Assembly: GCA_963815475.1 (NCBI GenBank)
Contig: CAWFHD010000003.1
Coordinates: 7,688,001 to 7,752,000, forward strand
Direction: 5' to 3'
Length of the DNA stretch: 64,000 nucleotides
Source of the DNA: Sulfopaludibacter sp963815475
GTDB taxonomy: Bacteria > Acidobacteriota > Terriglobia > Bryobacterales > Bryobacteraceae
In this document: positions 44,022 through 51,727 of the stretch, piece by piece
How positions within the stretch are numbered: the stretch's first letter is position 1
Layout: every line of letters starts with the position of its first letter
Program-made: the position numbers and the translations under genes
The notes under the pieces: model-generated
What the model was told of the DNA's origin: nothing
What the model saw: the letters and a program-made list of their open reading frames with translations, nothing else
The model's database searches: none

Positions 44022-44074
44022 GGAACCGCAGTGCTAAGTTAATATTCTTCACAAATCTTGCTTGTGGGCTGGCG

Positions 44075-45169
44075 TTAGGCTGGCGTCAGTCCCAAACCCG
44101 GGCGATTGGGAAGAATCAGCTTGCCCTTCTGCACCAGGACTCCGTGGAAGGGGTCGTTGGCGATGAGCAAATTGCCGTCGAGGTCGGCGTAGTCGACAAG
44201 CGGCGAGAGATGGGCAGCTGCGGTCACCGACACGGAACTCGAGACCATACAGCCGAGCATGGTTTTCATGCCCAGCGATTTCGCGATGCTGATCATGCGA
44301 TAGGCTTCCAGCATGCCGCCGCTCTTATCGAGCTTCACGTTCACGCCGTCGAACGCTTCTTTCAGCTTGGGAATGTCGGAAGCGCGCTGGCATGCTTCGT
44401 CGGCGATGATCGGGATGTGAACGCGGCTGCGGATCCAGCGCGTCTCTTCGATCATCTCGGCGGGCAGCGGCTGCTCGATAAACTCCACGCCCTGCGACTC
44501 CAGCCAATTGATCTTACGGACGGCCTCTTCCTTATCCTTCCAGCCTTCGTTGGCATCGACGCGCAACGGCTTCTTGGTAACAGAACGGACCGCCTCGATG
44601 GTCGGCTCGTCGGTAGCCAGCCCGACTTTCACTTTGAGTATAGGGAACGCTTCGGCTTCCTTCGTCTTCTGTTTGGTGATCTCCGGCGTATCGATGCCAA
44701 TCGAGAACGTGGTGAGGGGTGTGTCTTTAGGGTCGAGTCCGAAATAGCTGTACAGCGGGATGCCAAGCTTCTGCCCAACCCAGTCCATGATGGCGATGTC
44801 GATGGCGGCCTTACCGGCCCATTCGCCTTTCACCTGTTGGAAGACCTCCTCCATCAGCTTGGCGAACTGCATGGGATTCGCCGCGAGCACGGTCTTGCGC
44901 ACCGACTCAGCAGCCTTTCGTGCGCCTTCCGCATCCTCGTGGTAGCGCACAATGGGCGCGCCTTCTCCATGGCCGGTGATGCCGTCGCGCGCGTACGAGG
45001 CGTGCAGCGTATCGCGATACGCGCTGGACGACATGGTGGTGGTCCACGTGTGCTGCAGGTTCAACCGCATGATCTTGGTTTCGAGCATGGGAGTAGCCGA
45101 TCCGGCGGCAGAGGCGTGCGCCAGTGGGTAGGCAGCCACGGCGGTCTTTACGAAATTTCTGCGATTCAC
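44075..45169 (-). CDS. Dipeptide (L-Ala-D/L-Glu) epimerase, YkfB-like
   Basis: A 364-residue enolase-superfamily enzyme of the muconate-lactonising subgroup: KVKVG (KxK base), RVDANEGW, EFIEQPLP, IADEAC and VNVKLDKSGG. This set fits dipeptide epimerases, which convert L-Ala-D-Glu released from peptidoglycan to L-Ala-L-Glu. It carries a Tat-type leader (NRRNFVKTAVAAYPLAHASA). The start is GTG 45169: its GTGA overlaps the stop of the NlpC/P60 gene. The pairing reproduces Bacillus ykfB-ykfC, so murein peptide recycling is well supported. The Tat leader is odd, because recycling enzymes are usually cytoplasmic. Confidence 0.88.
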   Translation of the reverse strand: MNRRNFVKTAVAAYPLAHASAAGSATPMLETKIMRLNLQHTWTTTMSSSAYRDTLHASYARDGITGHGEGAPIVRYHEDAEGARKAAESVRKTVLAANPMQFAKLMEEVFQQVKGEWAGKAAIDIAIMDWVGQKLGIPLYSYFGLDPKDTPLTTFSIGIDTPEITKQKTKEAEAFPILKVKVGLATDEPTIEAVRSVTKKPLRVDANEGWKDKEEAVRKINWLESQGVEFIEQPLPAEMIEETRWIRSRVHIPIIADEACQRASDIPKLKEAFDGVNVKLDKSGGMLEAYRMISIAKSLGMKTMLGCMVSSSVSVTAAAHLSPLVDYADLDGNLLIANDPFHGVLVQKGKLILPNRPGLGLTPA

Positions 45170-45987
45170 TTGACTCTCCTGATGGCCACCAGCAGACGGA
45201 CCCAGTACGGGTCGTCCAGTTCGTCGATGCGCACCATCGGGGTGAGGTGCGTGGTGGCGTTGATAAATTTGCCGTCGCCCAGATACAGGCCGGTGTGAGT
45301 GATGTGCTTTTCGGAGCTGCCGAAGTACAGAAGGTCCCCAGCTTCCACATCTTTGCGGGAGACGGGAACCACGCCGCTCCAGTCGGCCTGCGGTTGGGCG
45401 TCGCGAGGCATGTTCACGCCGCGCTGACGTTCCAGCATCTGGGTGAGGCCCGAGCAATCGTAACCGTAACTGGAAGTGCCGCCCCAGGTGTAGGGCAGAC
45501 CGAGGAATTTGCGGCTGAGCGCCAGCATTTCAGAGGTTCCGATGTGGGTTGAGTTCAAGGTGGCGTCGCCGGTCTGGATATAGCCGGTGCGGCCATCCAC
45601 CAGGCGGATCTGCAGCCAGCGGTCGGTCACCTCGGTGACTTCGAGCTTCACTTCCCACGGCACGGTGATCATGGGTGCGTGTTTGGTGACGCTCTGTTCG
45701 CGATAGATGTGGGCGAACAGGCTGGTGACGCGCGCTACCTGGCCGGCGGACGCGTACGGGTCGGCGGGGCGCAACGCCGCGATCGGCGTCCAACCGGTAT
45801 AGTCGTCGGGGGTGCGTACATGGGCCCAGCCGTCCTTCTGTTCGATCACAGAGACGTTGACGCCGTAGATCGCCTGCGACACGACATCGGCATCCTCGCT
45901 CGCCCTGGAATACATGTTGGCAACGGGAGGAAGCACGACAGAGTTAGGCAACGTTGCCGCGAAAAAGGCCACTGCGAATCCGATCAT
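45166..45987 (-). CDS. NlpC/P60 endopeptidase with SH3 domains, YkfC-like
   Basis: A 273-residue exported cysteine peptidase: N-terminal hydrophobic leader, two bacterial SH3-like domains (about 20-150; SQAIYGVNVSVIEQKDGWAH) and an NlpC/P60 domain with Cys in SYGYDCSGLTQML, His in KHITHTGLYLGDGKF and the final polar residue in INATTH. Homologues (YkfC, DPP VI) cleave gamma-D-Glu-diamino acid bonds in murein peptides and release L-Ala-D-Glu, the substrate of the epimerase encoded directly downstream. The four-base overlap implies coupled synthesis. Confidence 0.9.
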   Translation of the reverse strand: MIGFAVAFFAATLPNSVVLPPVANMYSRASEDADVVSQAIYGVNVSVIEQKDGWAHVRTPDDYTGWTPIAALRPADPYASAGQVARVTSLFAHIYREQSVTKHAPMITVPWEVKLEVTEVTDRWLQIRLVDGRTGYIQTGDATLNSTHIGTSEMLALSRKFLGLPYTWGGTSSYGYDCSGLTQMLERQRGVNMPRDAQPQADWSGVVPVSRKDVEAGDLLYFGSSEKHITHTGLYLGDGKFINATTHLTPMVRIDELDDPYWVRLLVAIRRVK

Positions 45988-46011
45988 TACAATTTACTGT
46001 AACGCGATACG

Positions 46012-46989
46012 CTACTTCGGATGCGTTTCGACCGCGTTGTGGACGGGCTTCACCGTTCTCAGGAACGCATAGATCGCGCTGAGATCTTCCGGCGGCAGTT
46101 GCGACAGACCTAGCCATGGCATCAGGGTGAAGGCTTGTGGGCCGGCGAGCGGCGGCGGGCCGTTGACGGCGTACTCCTTGTAGTCGTAAATCTTCTTCTG
46201 GAAATACTCGTCCGACCATTTCCCGATGCCTGTTTCGGTGTCGGGCGTGATGTTGGCGCTCACCACGGTTCCCGCCGTGGTGGCGAAGACGCGTCCGCCT
46301 GCCAGTTTCTTGGTCAGCACCGGCTGACCCTTTTCGATAGGCGTATGGCAATCGTTGCAGCCGCCCAGGCTGACCAGATACTCGCCGTACTTGGCCTTGT
46401 CGCTGTGATCGGGGGCCGCCACAGCAGGAGTCGGTTCAGGCACAAACTTGATGAACAGACCGACCGGGAAGTTCAATTTGGTGACGGGCAGCGGATTGCG
46501 GATCGGCGCCAGCGAGTTGAGGTACGCCACCACCGATTGCACATCTTCATCGCTCATCTTGTGATAGCCGGGGTACGGCATCATGGGGAACAGCGCGCGA
46601 CCGGTGTTGTCCACTCCGTCGCGGATGGCGCGAATCTTCTCGCCGTCGCTCCACTTGCCGATGCCGGTTTCGGGCTCGGGCGTAAGGTTAGGCGCCACCA
46701 CGGTGCCGGGCAGCGAAGGCAACCGTTCGGACATCACGTTGCCGCGGCCTTCGCCGCCCGGGACCAGGGGAGCGCCTACCTTGGTGAAGTCACGCTCGGA
46801 GTGGCAGCCGGCGCAATCGGCCAGATTGTCGAAGATAAACTTACCGCGGGCGATGCGTTCCGGGGTCATCGGCACCTGTATGGTGGATGCCGCAACTTGT
46901 GCAGGTTGATGGAGATAGAGGTAGCACAGGGCGCCGCCCGCAACCAGAATAATCACGAGCAGGAGGATCAGCAGGATTTTTTTGACCAT
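46012..46989 (-). CDS. Membrane-anchored dihaem cytochrome c
   Basis: A 325-residue protein with an N-terminal anchor (MVKKILLILLLVIILVAGGA) and two cytochrome c domains, each with a CxxCH haem site (CAGCH at 59-63; CNDCH in the second half) and a distal methionine in MMPYPGYHKMSDEDV and LMPWLGLSQLP. Such proteins resemble the cytochrome subunits of alcohol/sugar dehydrogenases and pass periplasmic electrons to oxidases. No dehydrogenase is adjacent. TATAAT (minus strand, 46998-47003) lies so near the ATG that a leaderless mRNA is possible. Confidence 0.87.
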   Translation of the reverse strand: MVKKILLILLLVIILVAGGALCYLYLHQPAQVAASTIQVPMTPERIARGKFIFDNLADCAGCHSERDFTKVGAPLVPGGEGRGNVMSERLPSLPGTVVAPNLTPEPETGIGKWSDGEKIRAIRDGVDNTGRALFPMMPYPGYHKMSDEDVQSVVAYLNSLAPIRNPLPVTKLNFPVGLFIKFVPEPTPAVAAPDHSDKAKYGEYLVSLGGCNDCHTPIEKGQPVLTKKLAGGRVFATTAGTVVSANITPDTETGIGKWSDEYFQKKIYDYKEYAVNGPPPLAGPQAFTLMPWLGLSQLPPEDLSAIYAFLRTVKPVHNAVETHPK

Positions 46990-47013
46990 GAGGAGACATT
47001 ATAAGCACACGGT

Positions 47014-47043
47014 TTGAATCCTGCCTCCTATCCGTAGTACAAT
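47014..47043 (+). promoter_or_regulatory. Promoter of rplU-rpmA-obgE
   Basis: TTGAAT (47014-47019) and TACAAT (47038-47043), spaced by 18 bases, each match sigma70 consensus at four or five of six positions. A start near 47050 would give a leader of about 60 bases holding the two hairpins below. Confidence 0.6.
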
Positions 47044-47063
47044 CAATGTTTACACCAATGGTT

Positions 47064-47107
47064 CCGACACACTTCGTGTGTTCGGGCTCCCAAAACAAGA
47101 GGTTTTG
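47064..47107 (+). promoter_or_regulatory. rplU leader with two hairpins, candidate L21 autoregulation
   Basis: Hairpin 1: CCGACACAC (47064-47072) pairs with GTGTGT-T-CGG (47076-47085), with a 3-base loop and one bulged T. Hairpin 2: CAAAAC (47091-47096) pairs with GTTTTG (47102-47107), and the likely ribosome-binding AAGAG is its loop, two bases from the rplU ATG. Ribosomal protein leaders often fold this way to let the protein repress its own translation. That L21 binds here is inference. Confidence 0.5.
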
Positions 47108-47109
47108 CA

Positions 47110-47403
47110 ATGCACGCAATCGTTGATCTTGGCGGAAAGCAGTACCGGGTTGCCCCGGGCGATGTGATCCGCGTCGAAAAGCTGGATGGAGACGTTGGCT
47201 CGGAAGTGGAACTCCCTGTGAAGACGGCGTTCCAGGAGGACGGCGAGATGATTGCCGGCGCCTCCGTAAGGGGCACGATCGTTGGAGCCGGCAAAGGTCC
47301 CAAAGTTCTCGTCTTCAAATTCAAGCGCAAAAAACAGTACAAGAAGACCATCGGACATCGCCAGAGCTTCACTGAAGTGAAGGTTGGCGACATCGTGGTG
47401 TAG
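47110..47403 (+). CDS. rplU: Ribosomal protein L21
   Basis: A 97-residue bL21 of the large ribosomal subunit, close to the usual 103. Recognised from MHAIVDLGGKQYRVAPGDVI, GAGKGPKVLVFKFKRKKQYK and the C-terminal TIGHRQSFTEVKV. It is first in the common rplU-rpmA-obg operon; rpmA follows 7 bases after the stop. The leader has two hairpins, described separately. Confidence 0.97.
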   Translation: MHAIVDLGGKQYRVAPGDVIRVEKLDGDVGSEVELPVKTAFQEDGEMIAGASVRGTIVGAGKGPKVLVFKFKRKKQYKKTIGHRQSFTEVKVGDIVV

Positions 47404-47410
47404 GTGACGT

Positions 47411-47668
47411 ATGGCACATAAAAAAGGCTTAGGCAGTTCCAAAAATGGGCGCGACTCCAACGCACAGCGGTTGGGCGTCAAGGTTTTCGGCGGCCAGTTG
47501 GTTCCCGGCGGATCGATCATTGTGCGGCAGCGCGGCACCAAGATCAAACCCGGCACCAACGTGGGTTGGGGCAAAGACGATACGTTGTTCGCCAAAGTGA
47601 CGGGCGTGGTGGAATTCAAAGACCGCGGCCGCATGGGCAAGTTCGTCAGCATCAACGCCGTTCAGTAG
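47411..47668 (+). CDS. rpmA: Ribosomal protein L27
   Basis: An 85-residue bL27. The N-terminus MAHKKGLGSSKNGRDSNAQR reaches the peptidyl-transferase centre in the ribosome. Here there is no N-terminal extension of the kind that Firmicutes cleave. The body RLGVKVFGGQLVPGGSIIVR is canonical. It sits between rplU and obgE in the usual order. Confidence 0.97.
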   Translation: MAHKKGLGSSKNGRDSNAQRLGVKVFGGQLVPGGSIIVRQRGTKIKPGTNVGWGKDDTLFAKVTGVVEFKDRGRMGKFVSINAVQ

Positions 47669-47763
47669 CGCGGGCCTCAAGGCCTGCCGCGTTGGCAATC
47701 CTGCCGGCGAAGACTAAACAGTTTGTCCGGACACGGACGGCAGACAAAGGTTTCTGCGCAAGA

Positions 47764-48780
47764 GTGCAATTCCTCGACGAAGCTAGAATTCTGGTGAAAG
47801 CCGGCGACGGCGGAAACGGCTGTCTTGCGTTTCGACGGGAGAAGTACGTCCCGAGAGGCGGCCCCAGCGGCGGCGATGGTGGACACGGCGGCGACGTGGT
47901 AATGATTGCTACCGAGCAGCAGAACACCCTTCTGCAATTCAGCTATAACCCCGAACATAAGGCCGATCGCGGCCGCCATGGCGAAGGCAGCAATTGCACC
48001 GGCGCCGACGGTCCGGATCTGGAAGTGATGGTGCCTGTGGGCACCATCGTGTTCGACGAAGGCACCGGCGAGCGCCTCTTCGATTTCACCGAAGCAGGCC
48101 AGCGCTTCGTGGTGGCACGCGGAGGCAAAGGCGGCAAGGGCAACGCGCGATTCGCCACTTCCACGCATCAAGCGCCCACCGAGCATTACCCAGGCGATCC
48201 CGGCGAAGAGAAGCGGCTGCGCCTTGAACTGAAATTGCTCGCCGATGTGGGCTTGGTGGGCTTTCCGAACGCCGGCAAGTCCACCCTGATCTCGCGCATT
48301 TCGGCGGCACGCCCCAAGATCGCGGACTATCCCTTTACTACCCTCACACCGAATCTGGGCGTGGTCCAACTCCCCAACTTCAAGAGCTTCGTGGTGGCCG
48401 ACATTCCGGGACTGATCGAAGGCGCCCATCTCGGGCACGGATTGGGCATCCAATTCCTGCGCCACATTGAGCGCACGCGCCTGCTGGTGCACCTGGTGGA
48501 TGTTTCGGAAATGAGCGGTCGCGATCCGGTTGAGGACTTCAATACCGTGATGGAAGAGCTCGCCAACTTTAGCGACGATCTGGCGCACAAGCCCATGATC
48601 GTGGCGGCCACCAAGATGGATGCGGCGCAGGACCCCGATCGGGTTACTGCACTGCGCGATCTGGCAAAGGAGCGGGGCCTTCCCTTCTTCGAGATTTCGA
48701 GCGCAACCGGTCAGGGGATCGATGCGTTGAAGTTCGCCATGGCCGAGCGGGTTCTGGCAGGCGCGATTCCGGAAGAGTAG
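47764..48780 (+). CDS. obgE: Obg/CgtA GTPase
   Basis: ObgE is a ribosome-associated GTPase acting in 50S assembly and the stringent response. The 338-residue protein has the glycine-rich Obg fold (ARILVKAGDGGNGCLAFRRE; GGPSGGDGGHGGDVVM) and G motifs: G1 GFPNAGKST, switch I DYPFTTLTPN, G3 DIPGLIEGAH, G4 TKMD and G5 SSATGQG. It ends after the G domain, so it lacks the C-terminal OCT domain. No ATG fits; GTG 47764 gives the usual VQFLDEARILVKAG start. The gap after rpmA is 95 bases. Confidence 0.95.
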   Translation: MQFLDEARILVKAGDGGNGCLAFRREKYVPRGGPSGGDGGHGGDVVMIATEQQNTLLQFSYNPEHKADRGRHGEGSNCTGADGPDLEVMVPVGTIVFDEGTGERLFDFTEAGQRFVVARGGKGGKGNARFATSTHQAPTEHYPGDPGEEKRLRLELKLLADVGLVGFPNAGKSTLISRISAARPKIADYPFTTLTPNLGVVQLPNFKSFVVADIPGLIEGAHLGHGLGIQFLRHIERTRLLVHLVDVSEMSGRDPVEDFNTVMEELANFSDDLAHKPMIVAATKMDAAQDPDRVTALRDLAKERGLPFFEISSATGQGIDALKFAMAERVLAGAIPEE

Positions 48781-48801
48781 ATCCCGCTTAGCGGACCGCG
48801 C

Positions 48802-49194
48802 CTACTTCCCCGGGTCGAAGTGCCAGTCCAGATAGAGCCATAGAACCCGCGCCCAGCGGGTCACGAGCGGCACCAGCGGCAGGTATGCGATGAACGCGGC
48901 GAACATCACCACATCGAACGACCACCTGGTGATCCACCAGAGCAGCAGCACCAACAACAGCCCGGGCGGGATGGACATCGCATAGCTGAAGTAGAGCGCA
49001 CCCAGGAAGTAGCCCGGTTCGCGCTCGAACTTGTGGTCGCACACCGGGCAGCGCTGGTGCATCGACAGGAATCCACGCCACAACGACAAGCGGTAGATCG
49101 CCCCTTCCCGACATTTCGGGCAAAGCTGGTGGCGAATGCCGTACAAGGCGGTGTGCACAGATTGAGCATAACCTGTGGCAGGGAGCCCAACCAT
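48802..49194 (-). CDS. DUF983-family zinc-ribbon membrane protein
   Basis: About 130 residues, matching the DUF983 pattern: a zinc ribbon (CPKC, then CPVC after about 27 residues), the signature EREPGYFLGALYFSYAMS and two transmembrane helices. The function is unknown; members often lie near cytochrome oxidase genes, and the redox module starts on the opposite strand just to the right. The true start may be a GTG about 12 codons in (VHTALYGIRHQ), which gives a more typical N-terminus. Confidence 0.75.
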   Translation of the reverse strand: MVGLPATGYAQSVHTALYGIRHQLCPKCREGAIYRLSLWRGFLSMHQRCPVCDHKFEREPGYFLGALYFSYAMSIPPGLLLVLLLWWITRWSFDVVMFAAFIAYLPLVPLVTRWARVLWLYLDWHFDPGK

Positions 49195-49312
49195 GGGTGG
49201 TTTGACTCACTACGCCATCGCAAATCCGCCCTGGTCTGTAGATTAAGCCAACAATCTAGTAACAGGTCTTTTGGACCTCATATTGCTTGTACCCCGCCCG
49301 AAAGGGGAACCC

Positions 49313-49768
49313 TTGTTTCGGGACTCTGGCCATTTGATCCGTCCCGCCCTGGTGTTGCTGGCCGGGCTCGGTCTATTTCTGGTTGTTCGCGCCGCCGTTA
49401 TTCCCAAAGAATTCGGAAAGTACGGCCATTACCGGCCCGCAGCGCTAGAGATGATCCGGCAGAAGCCGGTTTCCTACGCGGGCCAGGATACCTGCCTCCT
49501 GTGCCATGACGATCAGGGCAAAGCCCGTGCCGCCGGAAAGCACGCGCGCGTCGCCTGCGAGGCATGCCATGGTCCCCAGAACCTGCACGCCACTGCCGAC
49601 GATCCTTCGGCGCACAAGCCTCAACTTCCCGATGTCGCCAACCTCTGCCGCCGCTGCCATGAAAAAGATGCGGCCAAGCCCAGAGTCTTTCCGCAAGTGG
49701 TTACGGCCGAACATTCGGGCGGCATGCTCTGCAACTCGTGCCACCAACCGCACAACCCCCATCTCTAG
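49313..49768 (+). CDS. Membrane-anchored tetrahaem cytochrome c
   Basis: A protein of about 151 residues with one N-terminal hydrophobic anchor (IRPALVLLAGLGLFLVVRAA) and four CxxCH haem sites: CLLCH, CEACH, CRRCH and CNSCH. It is the first gene of a three-gene module with a ferredoxin and NrfD, and it would exchange electrons with them in the periplasm. I chose TTG 49313 (AGGGGA upstream); a TTG at 49271 would add 14 residues. The gap to the ferredoxin gene is 11 bases. Confidence 0.87.
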   Translation: MFRDSGHLIRPALVLLAGLGLFLVVRAAVIPKEFGKYGHYRPAALEMIRQKPVSYAGQDTCLLCHDDQGKARAAGKHARVACEACHGPQNLHATADDPSAHKPQLPDVANLCRRCHEKDAAKPRVFPQVVTAEHSGGMLCNSCHQPHNPHL

Positions 49769-49779
49769 GAGCTAATGAC

Positions 49780-50520
49780 ATGGACATTTCACGGCGCGAC
49801 CTGATCACAGTAGGCGGCAAACTCCTGATGATGGCGTCGGCAGGCGCCACGCTGGAGATGATCATGGGCAAGGAACCCGCCAGCGACGCCTATAAGGCGG
49901 CCGACCACTGGTGGGGCATGATCGTCGACATCGACAAGTGCATCGGGTGTGGCAACTGCGTGCGGGCCTGTTCGCAGGAGAACCATGTGCCTGAGGGCTA
50001 CCTCCGCACCTGGGTAGAGCGCTACGAGATCGAAGAGGGCCAGCAGCCGCACGTCGATTCGCCCGACGGCGCCATGCAGGGCTTTCCCCTTCCCACCCCT
50101 GCCAACCTAAAGAGCTTTTTCGTGCCCAAGCTGTGCAACCACTGTGCCGATTCGCCGTGTGTGCAGGTCTGCCCCGTGGGCGCGACCTTCGTAAGTCCCG
50201 ATGGCGTAGTGCTGGTGGACGAGACGTATTGCCTGGGCTGCCGATACTGCGTGCAGGCTTGCCCGTACGGCTGCCGGTATCTGCATCCGGATAAGAATAC
50301 GGTGGACAAATGCACGCTGTGCTACCACCGCATCACCAAGGGGCTAACCACGGCGTGCTGCGAGAGTTGCCCTACCGCGGCGCGGCAACTGGTGGACTTC
50401 AAGAATCCCACCGACCCTGTCCACGAATTCCTGCGCAACAACAAGGTGGAAGTGCTGAAGCCGTACATGGCGACCAAAGCGAAGGTTTACTACAAAAACC
50501 TGGATGGAGCGGTTCGATGA
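49780..50520 (+). CDS. Tat-exported 4x[4Fe-4S] ferredoxin subunit (NrfC/PsrB-like)
   Basis: A 246-residue iron-sulphur protein with Tat leader SRRDLITVGGKLLMMASAG and four cubane sites: CIGCGNCVRACSQ, CNHCADSPCVQVCP, CLGCRYCVQACPYGC and CTLCYHRITKG with CCESCP. This is the layout of the electron-transfer subunits of nitrite, polysulphide and similar oxidoreductases. ATG 49780 has AGGAG at 49766-49770; it ends in an ATGA overlap with nrfD. No catalytic molybdopterin or nitrite reductase subunit is present in the window. Confidence 0.92.
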   Translation: MDISRRDLITVGGKLLMMASAGATLEMIMGKEPASDAYKAADHWWGMIVDIDKCIGCGNCVRACSQENHVPEGYLRTWVERYEIEEGQQPHVDSPDGAMQGFPLPTPANLKSFFVPKLCNHCADSPCVQVCPVGATFVSPDGVVLVDETYCLGCRYCVQACPYGCRYLHPDKNTVDKCTLCYHRITKGLTTACCESCPTAARQLVDFKNPTDPVHEFLRNNKVEVLKPYMATKAKVYYKNLDGAVR

Positions 50521-51698
50521 CGATCCCTGGCGTGGAAGGATTCATGTACCCGAACGAGACGGAGTTGCAATGGAGCCTGCTGATTGTGCTCTATCCGTTC
50601 ATCACGGGATTGGTGGCGGGGGCCTTTATTCTCGCGTCGCTGGAGCGCGTCTTCAACGTGGAAGCGGTGAAGCCCACCTACCGGCTGGCACTGTTGACGG
50701 CCCTCTCGTTTATGCTGGTGGCGCCCCTGCCGCTGCAACTGCACCTCGGGCATCCGGAGCGGTCGTTCGAAATGTACCTGACGCCCCACGGCTCGTCGGC
50801 CATGGCGATGTTCGGCTTTGTCTACCTTTGGTACCTGATGGTGGTGCTGCTACTCGAGATCTGGCTGGACTTTCGCGCCGAGATCGTCCACCTGGCGCAA
50901 ACCACTACCGGCCTGCGTCGCCTTATATACAGGCTGTTGACGCTGGGGTCGATGAATGTCAGCCCGGCATCCCGACGGATCGACGACAAGGTTGGCTACG
51001 CCGTCACCGTAATCGGTATCCCGTCGGCATTTTTGCTCCACGGATACGTCGGCTTTATCTTCGGCTCAATCAAGGCGAACCCCTGGTGGTCCACGCCACT
51101 GATGCCCATCGTATTTCTGTTCTCGGCGATGACGTCCGGAATCGCGGCCGTCCTTCTGCTCTACGTGGTCTGTATGAAGATCAAGCGCATGACCATCGAT
51201 ATGCGGTGCATCGATACCATCGCCAAATATCTGTTTTACGTTTTCCTCATCGACTTCACGATGGAGATGCTCGACCTGATTCACCGCACGTATGAGGCGG
51301 ATGAATCTTTCCGCAGCCTGGATTTCATGGTGCACACAAAGCTGTGGTTTTCACAGGTGATTTTGCAGATTTGCATGGGAACGCTGATCCCGCTGGTGCT
51401 GCTGGCGGCCAACCAGTTGTGGCGGTTCAGCGAACCGGCGCGCCGCAAGATGTACGTGGTGGCATGCAGTTTGACCATGGTCGGGATCTTCGCCATGCGC
51501 TGGAACGTGGTAATCGGCGGGCAGCTTTTCTCCAAGAGCTTCCTGGGATATACCACCTATAAGATGGGGTTCGCAACGCGCGAAGGGTTGCTGCCGGCGA
51601 TTCTGCTGATGCTGCTGCCGTTCGCGATTTTCTACGTGCTGGTGAATCTGCTCCCGCCGTGGGAAACAGCAGTAGCGACCGCCGACGAGCGCCGCTGA
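50517..51698 (+). CDS. NrfD/PsrC-family quinone-interacting membrane protein
   Basis: A 393-residue membrane protein with about nine or ten helices. NrfD/PsrC-type residues are seen in LPLQLHLGHPERSFEMYLTP and in AMFGFVYLWYLMVV. These subunits exchange electrons between menaquinone or ubiquinone and a periplasmic ferredoxin subunit. It overlaps the ferredoxin gene by ATGA. The trio of tetrahaem cytochrome, ferredoxin and NrfD resembles Nrf-, Qrc- or ACIII-type modules with the catalytic subunit replaced by a cytochrome, so it may shuttle electrons from quinol to another partner. Confidence 0.9.
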   Translation: MTIPGVEGFMYPNETELQWSLLIVLYPFITGLVAGAFILASLERVFNVEAVKPTYRLALLTALSFMLVAPLPLQLHLGHPERSFEMYLTPHGSSAMAMFGFVYLWYLMVVLLLEIWLDFRAEIVHLAQTTTGLRRLIYRLLTLGSMNVSPASRRIDDKVGYAVTVIGIPSAFLLHGYVGFIFGSIKANPWWSTPLMPIVFLFSAMTSGIAAVLLLYVVCMKIKRMTIDMRCIDTIAKYLFYVFLIDFTMEMLDLIHRTYEADESFRSLDFMVHTKLWFSQVILQICMGTLIPLVLLAANQLWRFSEPARRKMYVVACSLTMVGIFAMRWNVVIGGQLFSKSFLGYTTYKMGFATREGLLPAILLMLLPFAIFYVLVNLLPPWETAVATADERR

Positions 51699-51727
51699 CA
51701 CTGTTTCAATTGGGGCAGGAGGTATCC

